Source: Tetradesmus obliquus
Lineage: Eukaryota > Chlorophyta > Chlorophyceae > Sphaeropleales > Scenedesmaceae
Direction: 5' to 3'
Assembly (NCBI GenBank): GCA_030272155.1
Contig: CP126199.1
Span: 434,001 to 498,000, forward strand
Length of the DNA: 64,000 nucleotides
Made by a program: the position numbers and the translations under genes. Shown piece by piece: positions 12,464 to 23,070 of the stretch (its first letter is position 1; the number at the start of each line of letters is the position of its first letter). A model generated the notes under the pieces. That model ran no database searches. It was given only the letters and a program-made list of their open reading frames with translations, and was not told where the DNA came from.

Positions 12464-12650
12464 GCCAGGCATGGGTATTGACGACTTCTCCACAGCAGAC
12501 CAGTGGGCGCCCCTTGCCAGGCAGGCCATACAAAAGGCAGAGAAGAAAGACAGCAAGCGCAGGCGGCAGCAGCAGGTGCAGCAGCGGCTGCAGGCGCAGC
12601 CCGTGTATGACCTGGCGGCCATTGCGGCCCCGCTGCAGCTGACAGTGTGA
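5465..12650 (+). CDS. ABC1/UbiB-family (AarF/ADCK-like) atypical kinase with inserted LysM domain, 13 exons, 716 aa
   Basis: Exons: 5465-5515, 5890-6012, 6350-6430, 6832-6942, 7291-7383, 7890-8078, 8317-9023, 9449-9632, 10183-10287, 10507-10604, 11047-11161, 11564-11675, 12469-12650. Total 2151 nt, all phases joining. ABC1 hallmarks are all present: KAGQ at residues 85-88 (KxGQ inhibitory motif); GSASISQVHKA (Ala-rich loop, with GSAS rather than AAAS); VAVK near 400; EFDFMREAR (ExD) near 447; QADGHPGN near 537-544; and LLDYG near 555-559 in place of DFG, followed by QSKQL as in ADCK1-like members. Such proteins act in mitochondria or plastids on quinone and lipid metabolism. A LysM module (TVCPGDSAWSI, GISLAELAAAN, residues about 181-223) and about 170 Ser-rich residues separate the Ala-rich loop from VAVK, where a short hairpin is usual. 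The first two exons are the least certain. Several introns hold duplicated exon edges. Confidence 0.9.
5521..5556 (+). repeat. (CAG)12 at the 5' end of ABC1K intron 1
   Basis: A pure CAG run begins just after the GTGGGC donor chosen for exon 1. If that donor is not used, the run encodes poly-Ser and the frame stops at about 5603, so the donor is preferred. Confidence 0.9.
6778..6828 (+). repeat. (CTG)17 directly before ABC1K exon 4 acceptor
   Basis: Seventeen uninterrupted CTG triplets run straight into TAG at 6829-6831, and exon 4 starts at 6832. No other pyrimidine tract separates the repeat from the splice site, so the repeat itself occupies the polypyrimidine-tract position. Confidence 0.95.
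7234..7281 (+). repeat. (CTG)16 before ABC1K exon 5 acceptor
   Basis: This CTG run is followed by CCCACGCAG, and exon 5 starts at 7291. It sits in the same position relative to the acceptor as the tract before exon 4. Confidence 0.95.
7504..7546 (+). repeat. intron copy of ABC1K exon 5 3' edge plus donor
   Basis: The segment GGCTCAGCATCTATTTCACA plus GGTGAGGCAGGCG repeats the end of exon 5 and its donor (7363-7400) with a few substitutions. It lies in the following intron and is not needed by the gene model. Confidence 0.85.
7697..7760 (+). pseudogene. decayed intron copy of ABC1K exon 6 5' edge with acceptor
   Basis: CCCTGCAG followed by GTGCACAAGGCACAGCTGCA copies the start of exon 6 (7890 onward), including CAGCCAGCTGCGCAGCC. 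The copy is shifted in frame and truncated, so it would break the protein. The downstream copy carries the intact LysM exon. Confidence 0.85.
9058..9126 (+). repeat. short degenerate repeat of AAAAGTGTA type in ABC1K intron 7
   Basis: The stretch contains repeated GTGTAAAAAAGTGTAAAAAG-like units, an A-rich patch unlike the surrounding GC-rich intron. No function is assigned. Confidence 0.6.
9410..9445 (+). repeat. (CTG)12 before ABC1K exon 8 acceptor
   Basis: The CTG run ends in CTGCAG, which is the acceptor of exon 8 (starting 9449). The repeat serves directly as the 3' splice-site flank. Confidence 0.95.
9790..9873 (+). pseudogene. intron copy of the 3' half of ABC1K exon 8, with donor
   Basis: About 84 nt repeat 9549-9632 almost exactly, including VMSFMEGLPLLQLKDK and the GTGAGG donor. 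The frame is intact (QRKREK instead of QWKRDK), but no acceptor was found at its 5' side, so it looks like a junction-spanning duplicate left in the intron. Confidence 0.85.
10583..10834 (+). repeat. ABC1K exon 10 3' edge with donor, plus three intron copies
   Basis: The exon 10 end CCTGGTGCTGGCCATGAGCA with its AGTGAGT donor (to about 10610) reappears, more or less degenerate, near 10712-10738, 10749-10777 and 10807-10834. Two of the three copies keep a plausible AAGTGAGT donor. Only the first continues from open kinase frame. Confidence 0.85.
11007..11036 (+). repeat. (CTG)10 before ABC1K exon 11 acceptor
   Basis: The CTG run is followed by CCGTCCGCAG, and exon 11 starts at 11047. Confidence 0.95.
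11646..12172 (+). repeat. tandem array of ABC1K exon 12 3' edge plus donor, period about 100 bp
   Basis: The end of exon 12 (GTGCAGCTGCTGAGGGGCAT, then GGCCAACG before GTGAGC) recurs near 11750, 11855, 11946 and 12047, with a last weak copy near 12148. The spacer, GGGGTGGTGGGTGTGTGGCG followed by TGCTGTGC, is also repeated. Most copies retain a GTGAG donor. The array fills most of intron 12. Confidence 0.9.
12396..12465 (+). repeat. CTG/CTA tract before ABC1K last exon
   Basis: An interrupted CTG array with a few CTA triplets ends at GCTGCCAG, the acceptor of the last exon (12469). It is again directly at a 3' splice site. Confidence 0.95.
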
Positions 12651-14050
12651 AGTGCAGCAGGATGTACTGCCTGCGCCTGGCTGGCGGCAAGTTTGCAGTG
12701 AGTGAAGACGTTTTTGCTCTCAGCCTGCTGCCTTGTGGTTCCGGCAGCTGGTGCTGAAGGCTGAGGCATAAGCAACGTGATGGCTTCTGTGGCTGTTGCA
12801 ATCATGTTCAGTTTGAGTGTGTTTGAGTGCATTTGCCTGCAGGGATGTGGAAGGGGAGCGAGCGTGGTGAGAGCTATGGAGGGACAGTGATGTTTGTACA
12901 GTCTGTGCAGAGATGTTAGGACATGCTGTGGATCATATGCTGTGCAGCATCTTGTGTTGTCAGTTGGTTTGCCCAAAGTTCTGGGTTGCTTGTGAACTGC
13001 CGCACAATCCGCATCGCTGATGCTTGTCACCAGTGTGTTGATGTGTATCCATGGAGCAGCTGCGCCTCTGGGGTTGAGGTGTAGCAAGCCAGGTTCGGTG
13101 TGCGCTTCACTTGCCTTCTGGCAGCTGCCCGCGTCACGCTCAAATGTGGTTGCTTTGAACCATGGTTTGTTTGTTCATGCTTATGTGCATCTGTTGCAGC
13201 TGTAATCAAGCAGCTGCTGATGCTCCTTTGTTTGCTGGTCCCGGCTGGCGTGCAATCCTGGTGCAGCGCTGACCATGGTGAGAGAGAGAGAGGGGTTACA
13301 CTGGTGTACTCACGCGGCATACGCCACCACTAACACTTGAAAGGATTTGAAGCTGCAAACAGCGACCATGGTGCATGGTGCCGTGTGGAAGGACCGCTAT
13401 GGGATTCTTGAAACGCTGAGCGTTTGTCAGCAGCACTGCTTGATGTTGTGGCGCATCCTAAACTGAGAATATTGCATTCAAGATCGTTGTGTGCTTCACG
13501 TGCTGCAATGTGAACAGGGTCACCTGCACCTTCATGGGCTCGTCGGTTTGGCTCTGCGTGCTGTTATCACAGCGTGAAGGCCCCTAAAGACCATCAGCAT
13601 TGACTCTGACTGATGCGTGGGTCTTTCCTACCCGTCAAGTGTGGGGACCGGTCTGTGATCGAACATTGACATCATTCCAGGACGTGAACCGCGCACGAAA
13701 AGTGGCATGGGCCAAGGCTGTCAAGCGCAGTGTACCGTTCTGCAAATCCAATTTGTTTAGCTTTATGTTTTAAAAGCATCGGTTGCAGAAACAGCTGGCC
13801 GCTGCCACGAAAGTGCGCGCATCTCGTCTAGCGGTACACACTATTCATCAGAGCCGTACAGCATCTTTTCATCTGACGGTTTCATCTACTTTACATTTGA
13901 GCAGTTGCATAGGTTCGAACAGCAGCCCATGGGGCAGCCGCAGCAACGCGTGCACCGCAGCAACTTCGTATAATTCTGTTTCTGCTGGATTCACGCTAAA
14001 GTAGCCGGAGCAGAAGCAAAACCTAACCAAAGGGGAGGCGTACTATCATA
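12651..14050. other. intergenic, no gene recognised
   Basis: This stretch holds the 3' flank of the ABC1K gene and the promoter side of the secreted protein gene. Short open frames on both strands lack recognisable domains. From about 13330 the sequence is poorer in CAG/CTG triplets than its surroundings. Confidence 0.5.
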
Positions 14051-14342
14051 ATGCGTGGGGTGTGTGGGTTGGCAGTGATAGCAGGTGCGCGCCATCCTCA
14101 TCGACCTTCATCCACCAGACACTGCGCTCGACGATTTGAAAAAGTGTACGTTTGATGCGTTGCATTGACTTCAGGGCCAGTTTGGGTTGGATGCACCTAT
14201 TATCAGCTCAGGCGTTTAGCGGTGCAAACCAGCCTGTACTTGAAAGTGTAAGCTTTGTGATGCTTTCCACCAGCACTTGAGGGAACCTTACGGCACTTCT
14301 TGGCAGCTATGCAAACTAGCTTGGCATGAATCTCTTGCTGTG

Positions 14343-14436
<94 letters not shown>

Positions 14437-17400
14437 CTCGCGCTGCTGCTGGCGCTCTGCTGCAGGCGTGCTGCTGTGCTGCAGGCTTGCAACTGCAGCA
14501 GTGGATGTGCGGCTGCGCAATGTGGAGACGTCTTCAGGCCCAGCATACACATGGCAGGTCACCAGCAGCATAGGCAAACCCCAAAACATCACGCTGTACG
14601 GCAACGAGACAGCCTCCACATCCTTCAACGTGCATGTCAAGCGCATCCCTGCAGGCAGCGGATACACCATCAGCGGCAGGGTTGTCATCACAAACACGCC
14701 AGATGCATATGAGGCAGTGCAAGTTGACTCAGTGCGCATGTTGCTGGGCCCAGGACTGCCCTGGTTTGGCCCCACACCCCGCACACTGGATTGCAAGCAG
14801 CGCGAGGTCGCACCAGGCGACTCAGTGTCATGTGCATTCCGGCTGCACGTCACCAGCACTGCCACAAACAGTATCCGCCCGGCTGTGGATGTCAGGGGCC
14901 AGAGGCAGCCAGTGCAGGGCGAGTCAATGGCCGTCAACTTTCCTGCAGAGGCCGCAGCCGTCAGCAGCGCCAGCAGCTGCGCGATGATCAGGGATAGGAT
15001 TGTTGCAGACGGCGCTGAAGGCGCAATCAAGCTGGAGGGTGAAGGCACCTCTGCTGAGCTGCTGGACAGGGGCGTGCACGTGTGCGGCGAGTCTGCCAGC
15101 TTCACATACACAGCTGCGGTGGGGCCTTTTGATGAGCTGGAGGATGTCTGCGGCAGCTACCAGGTAGGCATCTGAAGCTACAAGAGGCTGGCAAGACTAA
15201 CTTTTATTTACAGTTATGAAAATTAAGTTGTTGGGGGAGACCTGTAGCAGAATGGTGTTGAGTGCGCTGTGCAACAGGTGTACAGACAGTTGGGTTCGAA
15301 ATGGCACTCACAACATACGGGAGAGGGCAAAGCTGCTCAGCAGGTCGGAAGGCAGGGATGTTGGGTGTTGATCAGCTGGTGGTGCTGGTGGTTGTGGAGC
15401 AGACGATCTGCCAAGCAGGCAGAAGCTGCTTGTGCCACACTTCAAATTCTACAACAACTGGATGCTGCAGAAGCTTGCCAATTGCTGCCTTGTTACCGAC
15501 GCTGCTGCCTGCTGTGTACTGTGCCTGTTACTGCCACGTCACTGCTGCCCCTTGCAGTACAAGAACTCCCCGACAGTCGACGTGGAAGGCTTTGGCAGTG
15601 CAGTGACAGCCCCTGCAGCAGGCAGCCTGTTTGTTGGCGGCTGCAGGCAGAAAGACATGCTGGGCATGTTTAAGCCCCTCATCACCATCAGCAAGCTGCA
15701 GACCGCCAAGCTGGCTAACACCACCTGGGCTATCACCAGCAACAGCAGCCTGGCAGACGGCAGCGAGCCATTTGTGCATTATAATGCTACTGCTGTCGTG
15801 CGCTCGACCATCCAGGTCAGTAAAGGCGTGACTGCCCCAGTGAATGCACTGGTTGGTGAGGTCACCATTACTAACAACCAGCTTATGCCGTACCCCCTGG
15901 GTGGCGTGAGGCTCGTCGTCACCCGCAGCGGCAGCAGCAGCAGCAGTGGTGCCGCAGCAGCAGCAGGTGCTCCTCAGCAGCTGTTTGTGGATGCTCACTG
16001 CCCGGTCAGCAGCCAGGGTAACATATTGGTGCCACCTCAGCTAGTGAGCAGCATGCCAGGTACCATCCGCTGCGTGTTTGACGCCCCTGTGGATGCATCC
16101 TTTGAAGCTGGCACCATCCAAGCGCAGTACAAGACAGTCATTTTCAACAGCTACGCCGACGGAGTAGACAGCGGGCCGCCAGCACCTTACAGCTTCAGCA
16201 GCAACGTGACAGAAGCCGAATCCGGCTCGTGCGTGGACATCTGGGTGAAGCGCGTTGCAAATGAGTCCGAGGTTTCAGAGGCTGAGCTGGCATCAAACCC
16301 TGGACTCAACACTGTGCTGGGTGCAATGAAGAGCCACATGTACGGCACGATCCGGTCAGCGCGCTACGTCAGCGGGCGCATGCCGCCAGTGCGAAGCAGC
16401 TTCCTGGCCATGCCTTACACCGTGTGCGGCAACGCCACCATTGAGTGGGCAGAGCAGTACGGTCCCTACACCTCATATGACTGCGGCACTGGCGTGGTGA
16501 GTCATGGCGCAGCATGATGCAGCGCTCAATGCTTGTAGTATGCTGTGCACAGGTAACGGTTGAATCTGCCATTGTTCATGACAAGCTGAGCTGCTCTCAC
16601 ATTTGCAACCCTTGGAGCAATGCTTGCAACACATGTTCGGTTCTTGGAAAGCATGCTGCTTACCGCACATTACTGCTGCTGCTGCCGCAGTCCCTGCTGG
16701 CCGTGACCGCCTCAGACACCAAGGCAAAGGACAGGGACCTGGCACACGGCGTGCTGGCCACCCCGCTCACCATCAATGGCTGCGGCTTTGTCCCTCAAGT
16801 GGCCATCGCTGACATCCGCGTGACTGCGCGCAAGCAGTTCAACTGGGGTGTGGAGAAGCTGGCCAGCCCTGAGAGCCTGAGCCTCAAATATGACCAGCAG
16901 GGCCTCGTCAAGTGAGTAAGAAAAGGGCCAGTGGTCCGTGATCTGTCAGGTTATTGTTCTGCCCCGCCAAATACGCATGTGAGTTCCATGGGGCAGATGG
17001 CTGCTGGTGCCGTCCATGCGCTGAGTGTGTGATGCTGCCGAGCATCGCCGCGTATTCTGGCTCACGCGCTTTGGTGCAAGGGCGAGTGCAACTACACAGA
17101 TGTATGCAAATCATCACTGCTGGCCAGTCTGCTGTCAAGAAAACCTGCGACAGCGCAGATGCCCCTACCAAAGGACCCCTGCATGCCACATGCACTGCAG
17201 CAGTGCATTGCAATCCTTGAACATGCCACATGCACTGCAGCAGTGCGTTGCAATCCTTGAACATGCCACATGCACTGCAGTAGCGCATTGCTATCCTTAA
17301 ACGTGCCACATGCACTGCTGTTGTGCACTCCTGTCCTTGAACATGCCACATGCACTGCAGTAGTGCACTGCTATCCTTGAAGTTAGTTTTGATAACCATT

Positions 17401-19863
17401 GCACTGCCCACACCCCCTCCTGCCTGCAGGTATGACATCCTGTACACCCGCAGCCAGCAGATCACCGGGCACAAGCTGCAGGCCCTGGTGGGCATCACCA
17501 ACCCCCACGCCATTCCCCTCAGCATTACACGCGTGGCCTACTCCATCTCACGCCCTGAGGGCCAGGCGCCCCTCACTGGCATTGCAGTGTGCAATGAAAC
17601 ATACGCCGCAGCTGCGCAAGCCGCCGCAGAGGCGGCCGAGGCAGCAGCAAAGGCCGCACCAGGCTCCCTTGCGGCCAGCAACCAGCAGGGTGATGTGTTT
17701 GGCTGGAATGCAGCAGCTGTACCGACAGTGAGCAATGCAGTGACGTCCTTCACCCTGCCGCCCTCAGCAGCAGCTGTGGCAGCTGCGGAGGCCGCTGCAG
17801 CAGCAGCTGCCGCTGCTAACGATGCCAGCAAGCCTGCCCCTTCTCGCTTCAGGCTGTTTAACACTCAGCCGAGGCTTGACAGCAGCAGTAGCAGCAGCAG
17901 CAGCAGTGACAGCAGCCAGGAAGTGCAGCAGGAGGTTGAGGCGCCGCTTGTCCCCGCAGGGAGCCCCTCTCCGTACTATTGCAGCTTTGTTGTGCCCACG
18001 CCTGACGACTTTGCGGCGCATGTGTCCGTTCGCGTGCTGACCAACAAAGGCGAGGAGACGGAGACTGTCACGCTGGCGCCTGTGGATTGGACCGAGGCCA
18101 CACTGTATGAGACCGGCAGGTGCGTTACTGCTATGGCTTGATTGGTATTGGGATGATGATGACTGTGTGGGGCCGGGAGAGAATGGCACATGCCCGCAAC
18201 ACTGCAGCAGCTAGGGCAGTAGACACACGGCTGCTGTGCAACACGTTATGGACAGCGCGTAGCATATGAGGTGTAACCCCTGCACGCTTCAACCCTGCAT
18301 TGAGAAACGTGTGCATCTGCTGCCGTCGCGATTGCCCCTGCAGGTGTGCACAGGTATCGTCCTCTTTCTTACACACACTGCAGCAGGAGCAGCCCACCCC
18401 GCTGATCCGCCCCGCCAGCGTCAGCGGCAGCATGCCTCCAAACCCCGACACGGCAGTGCGTGTGTGTGACCCTGTCACCTACTCCTTCAGAGCCATGTAC
18501 GGTCCCTTCAAAGAGACGCAGTGCGGCGTGCAGCAGGCAATTATACGCGCAGCAGTAGCAGCGCAGGGTGAGCCAACCGACAGGTCCGACAACAGCGTCA
18601 CGATCATCAACGTCAGTGGCTGCCCCGATGCGCTGCCGATCCTCTCCCTGGCCCCGGCAACAGCCACACAAATCGTTTCTGGCTACGAATGGAGTGTGGA
18701 GCGCTCGATGAAGCCGCTGCAGACCTCGAACGCACCTGTTGTTTCCGCGGCCGGCCCCGGGCCGGGGCTCAACACCGCGCCGGTTGCTTCGCTGAGCATG
18801 ACAGCCAGCAGCGGCAGCGTGGCGCTGTTCAACCAGAGCATCACCTTCAGGCGCAGCCAGGCCATTCCATTCGTTGGTGACAACACTCGCTTCCAAGTGA
18901 AGGGCGTGCTCAACATCGTAAACCCTGGTGGGTACATGCACAGCTTGCTAGCTTGCGCTGCATGTGCGGCATACAGCTGGTTGGTGCTGTTACCGCGCTG
19001 CCCGTGTTATACCGCACAGCTTGCATGTTTGAGGTCAGCCGTGTCAGCAGGTACAAGCAAAGTGCATGGCGGATGGTGGTAAAGCCTGAGCTATGCACCG
19101 CAGCTAGTCTCCTGCCCAACTCACATACCACCCTCACACACCTACACAGGCGCTTACTCACGCCCATGTCTCTCACTCTGTGCTGTTCGAAAACATTTTA
19201 TCTGACCCTGCAGGCGACAACTCGCTGTGGCTGACCAATGTGGAGGCCAAGCTGACCCAGCCAGGCGCTGTCAAGCCCGTGATGACGCGCGTGTACTGCC
19301 CCATGGATTACTACAAGCCCAGCCAGTGGGGCAAGGGCCTGGCGCTGCTTGTACCGCCCGCAGTGGAGCTGGGAGGCAAGCCACTGAGCTGCACCTACAG
19401 CGCAATGCTCAGCAGTGCAGCTGATGTGTCACTGATTGCATCTGCCACCACAGCACCAGATGGCCGCTGGGCCAAGTCCAGCAACAGCGTGAGTGTGGGC
19501 CTCAAAGATGTGAAGCCACTGACTGTCGGCGGCTGCGTGAAGGTGGGAGAGGTGCAGTCTGTGGTACAGCTGGCCAACAATGCCACGCTGGCCGAGCCAG
19601 GGTTTGTGGGCAGCCGCGTGCCCAAAACCCCGGAGCAGCTGTGCTTCACTAAAACCTACCAGGTGATTGGGCAGCTGGGGCCGCTCAAGGCAGTGCAGAT
19701 GGGCATCAAGAGCAGGCTTGCTACTGGGCAGTCTGTGCCGCCCTGTGGAGCCGTGAAGTACAGCAGTACTGTGTCGGCTGAGCCCACAACAGGCTACCAG
19801 GGCAAGCTGGTCAACGCTGGGGAGCTGCTGGTCAACATTGCGGGCTGCCAGGCGCACAGCTAA
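14051..19863 (+). CDS. secreted Cys-rich repeat protein of unknown family, 7 exons, 1271 aa
   Basis: Exons: 14051-14084, 14466-15163, 15558-16496, 16691-16911, 17430-18119, 18344-18927, 19214-19863. Total 3816 nt with consistent phases. The tiny first exon supplies MRGVCGLAVIA, and joining it across the CTG-rich intron gives GVLLCCRLATAA, together a convincing signal peptide. The mature part has about four divergent repeats of roughly 240-340 residues. Each ends in a motif of the form C-x(4-5)-aromatic-x(n)-GP-[FYL], usually followed by CG: VCGESASFTYTAAVGPFDE near 217, VCGNATIEWAEQYGPY near 533, RVCDPVTYSFRAMYGPF near 900, and LCFTKTYQVIGQLGPL near 1197. Earlier in each unit is a W-x-V/I stretch, a strand-like V-x-G-x-[IV]-x-ITN segment, and paired Cys. 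Many NxS/T sites occur. There is no C-terminal membrane segment. I infer an extracellular or cell-wall glycoprotein; the family is not recognised. Confidence 0.8.
14344..14433 (+). repeat. 30-triplet CTG tract in intron 1 of the secreted protein gene
   Basis: Twenty-nine CTG triplets and one TTG are followed by CTTCTCGCGCTGCTGCTGGC, then the CTGCAG acceptor at 14465. It is the longest of the CTG tracts before an acceptor. Read as protein it would give poly-Leu, but the spliced signal peptide is a better model. Confidence 0.95.
17181..17380 (+). repeat. 40-bp minisatellite, five units, intron 4 of the secreted protein gene
   Basis: Units begin ACATGCCACATGCACTGCAG and end in ATCCTTGA, with scattered substitutions between units. 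The array is entirely intronic (intron 16912-17429). Confidence 0.9.
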
Positions 19864-20141
19864 GCTCCTGCATGCGCACATGATGCATGTGCATGGCACG
19901 TGGTGCACTGGCTGGAGTCTAAGTGGTTTGTACAAATGTACTGCCAGTAGTGGCGGCTGCTGTGCTGGAGGCATCAAAGTGGAGCTTTGCTAGCCCCAAA
20001 GAAGCACTGATTTAGGATGCCACCCTCTGCAGCGTCAGCTGGGTGGCGTGCTACTGCTGTTTGAGCATTGCGTGGTCAGGTAGCACTGTGCTTTGGCATG
20101 CATTGGCTGTGGCAAAGGTGTTGCGCAGCATTGGCAGATGT

Positions 20142-20178
<37 letters not shown>

Positions 20179-20728
20179 ACCGCAGTTATTGCCCTGGACA
20201 GCGGTGATGTGGTGTGATCTCCTTCAGGCTGGGCCGCTATTAAAACAAACGAATGCAGCCTAGAGTGGCTTTCAAGTGTGCATTGTGTCTTTGGCATTTG
20301 ATGATCAGGTAGGCATGAAGCAATACGGTCGACCATCAAGCTTGGACTGGACCCCCAAAAGTCATTTCGACTTAGAGTTGGTGCAGAAGGACTTGGCTGC
20401 CTTTGTTGGCATGCAGCGCAGTGTTTCACCCACCAAAAGTGTTTTGCAAGGGCAACAGCCAAAGTGTGAAAGCACGCCAGCTGCATTGCCAGGAGGCAGG
20501 GGTGTTGGGGAGCAGCAGCGCTACCAAGTAGCCCTGCAACAATGCTGCAGCATTGTGTGATTCGTGTGCGGTCTTCAACAGGAAATATGGCATGCGCAGT
20601 GTGTGTTTCATTGGTTGTAGAGCAGCTGGATACCTTGACATGATTGGCATTCTTTTGTTTGGGAGGTGGGTGGGCATTATCATCGCAGGCTGCAGCATGG
20701 ACGGCTGTGCGACAAATTGCCTCCAGCA

Positions 20729-20770
<42 letters not shown>

Positions 20771-21715
20771 TCACACCTGTCATTGTCAAAGCGGGCGCCC
20801 AGCAGCCTGCTGTTTGGTGTAGCAGCCGGACAGATCCTGTGCTGCTGACATTGCCAGCTGTATGGCCGCCTCTTTGCCGGCCGTGTGCTCTGCTTAAATC
20901 CAGGGTGCAAGTATGCTGCTTCACTGCAAGCTGGCAAGGGGAGAATTACAGCATTCGTTTGATCAGCCAGCTTTGATCTCATGCCGTTTCTATATTGGAT
21001 GGCAGCCTGATGCATGCTGTTTTGACGTGTGCCGCACACACTGAACGCCATTCCAGCCTAGCAAGCAGATGTTTGTTGCCACGAGCATAGTCTCCGTATA
21101 TTTGCGCTGTGTGTTTCACCTCAGAGTTGGGGTGTTGCGCCGCCAACGGTGTGTGTGGTCTGGCTGTGCCACCCTTCAGCTGGCAGATTAGAGCTACGTT
21201 GCTCCTGCCGCCAGCTTCCTCTCATTTCATGAGGTGTTCTGTAGGACTCTTTACTGCTGTGTGATAGCAGCAGGCAGCGGTTGCCATTGTCTGTGCGGGT
21301 GGCCAGCATCATGCATGCCTTGCACACATTAGCACTGCATTGATAACGGCAGCCATTACCTTTGACAGGTGGATGTTGTGCAGCCGTGAGGTAGATTTGA
21401 TCTTGTGTTTGCAGTATTTGTTGCATTTTATCAAAGCTGGGAGCTCAGACTGTAGATCATCCATGCAATGTAACAGATGCCCACCAACAGTCTACCCCGT
21501 CACAGGCAGAAAGTGTCTGTGCGCGCCCGATGTGCCACTCGACCTTCACGTGCACGAACCCCCGATCTGTCACATGACCCCCTCCTCCCCTCCCTCACCC
21601 CCCGCCCCACCACCACCACAACCCACACGCAGCAAAACTTCATGTGACGCCCGGTTTCCACATGTAACATATGTGTGTCACATAACACACCAGCAGTCCC
21701 CTGGCGCTCCACCGC
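19864..21715. other. convergent intergenic region with two CAG tracts
   Basis: This separates the 3' ends of the secreted protein gene (+) and the pseudo-kinesin gene (-). It contains CAG runs near 20143-20176 and 20730-20762 and a C-rich patch near 21580-21625. A plus-strand open frame at 20276-20560 shows no known domain and no splice support. Confidence 0.5.
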
Positions 21716-23032
21716 TCAGAGAGAGGCATGGGAGCCGCCTGTGACCATTTCCAGCAGCACCTGCCCCTGAGCAGCCAGCGCCTTGCGCTCCTCAACGCCA
21801 GCAGCAATAGCGGACATCAGGCTCGCCATCTGGCCCTGCAGGGATGAATCGGGCTGACCTGGCAGTGCCTTGGCCACCTGCTGTGCCAATGCCAGGGCTG
21901 CACTGGAGCTGCTGCTGCTGCTGCTGCCCCGCCTGACAGGCAGGGATGTTGAGTGCCGCAATTGTGGCTGCTGACTTGGACTGGCGTTCACAAACGCGCT
22001 GCTGCTACGGCCAAAGCTACGCCCAGCACTGCCTGCCTTGCCTGCATTGTTGCTGTTGTCATTGGCATGTATGCTGGTAGTTATGTATTTGCTGCCTCCA
22101 GCTCCATAGCTCCCATGTGTCACATTCGTGCCAGCAACAGCCGCAGCACTGATGGCGCTGCTGCTACTGTGCCTGCTGTGGTGGCTGCTGCTGCCTGTAG
22201 ATTGCTGCTCTGCTGCCGCCACAGCCGCATCCACAGCACCCGTATCCAATCCACTGCCAGCATCAACACCAGCCAAGCCCCTCAGCACCGGCGAGCAGCG
22301 GCCCAGCGCTGCACTGACATGCATCTCCTGCTGCAGCTGCTGCAGCTGCTGCTGGAACGCTGCCATCTGCTGCTCCAAGGCCTGCTGGCTGGCCTGCATC
22401 TGCTGCTTCTCCAGCTGCAACTCAGCAACCTGTGAGCAATGATAGGTTGATGATAGGCAGCAGCACAACAGCGTGGCATGTGTCGAATGTATGTCGTGTC
22501 TGGCCAAGCAATAAGTGACGTGCCTCTGTCATGTACCATGCATGCTGCATGTGCAACGCTTGGTAGCACAACACCTTGTTCAACTCTCATCAAACACAAG
22601 CATGTCCGCAGGAGCGTTGCAAGCCACCACAAAGTAGACATCTGCACGCTCTACCCTCAGGCAGCTGCATGGCCTACCTGTTGCTGCAGCCGCTCAGCTC
22701 TGCCTGCCTCTGCTGCTGCCTTCAGCCCAGCTTGCTGTACCGCCGACTCTGCAGCAGCCTGCGCAGCAGCAGCCTCCTTCAGTTTCTGCCCTGCTGACTC
22801 AAACTGCTTCTTGAAGCGCATCAGCCTCATGTTCTCACGCTGCAGCCTGGTCAGCTCAGCATGCTGCTTCGCCAGCTGCTTTTCTATGCTCTTCTGGTGC
22901 TGTCTGAGTGCTGCTAATGGTCCTGAGGCATGACTGCTTGGACTGCGGTTGCTGGTGGAGCCTGTCCTGGCTGCATGAGACTCCACAGCAGCAGCAACAG
23001 CAAGTGCATCGGCAGCCTGAATTGGACTGTTG

Positions 23033-23070
<38 letters not shown>

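Noticed and set aside
13905..13925. GGTTCGAAC resembling a tRNA T-arm
   Set aside because: No cloverleaf could be drawn around it; the same holds for similar short matches near 2200 and 15292.
14203..15111. 302-codon minus-strand frame with a long poly-Gln run
   Set aside because: It is antisense to exon 2 and the CTG tract of the secreted protein gene; the plus-strand exon chain has consistent phases and a signal peptide.
17181..17380. CRISPR-like array
   Set aside because: Units are contiguous 40-bp tandem copies without unique spacers, in a eukaryotic intron.
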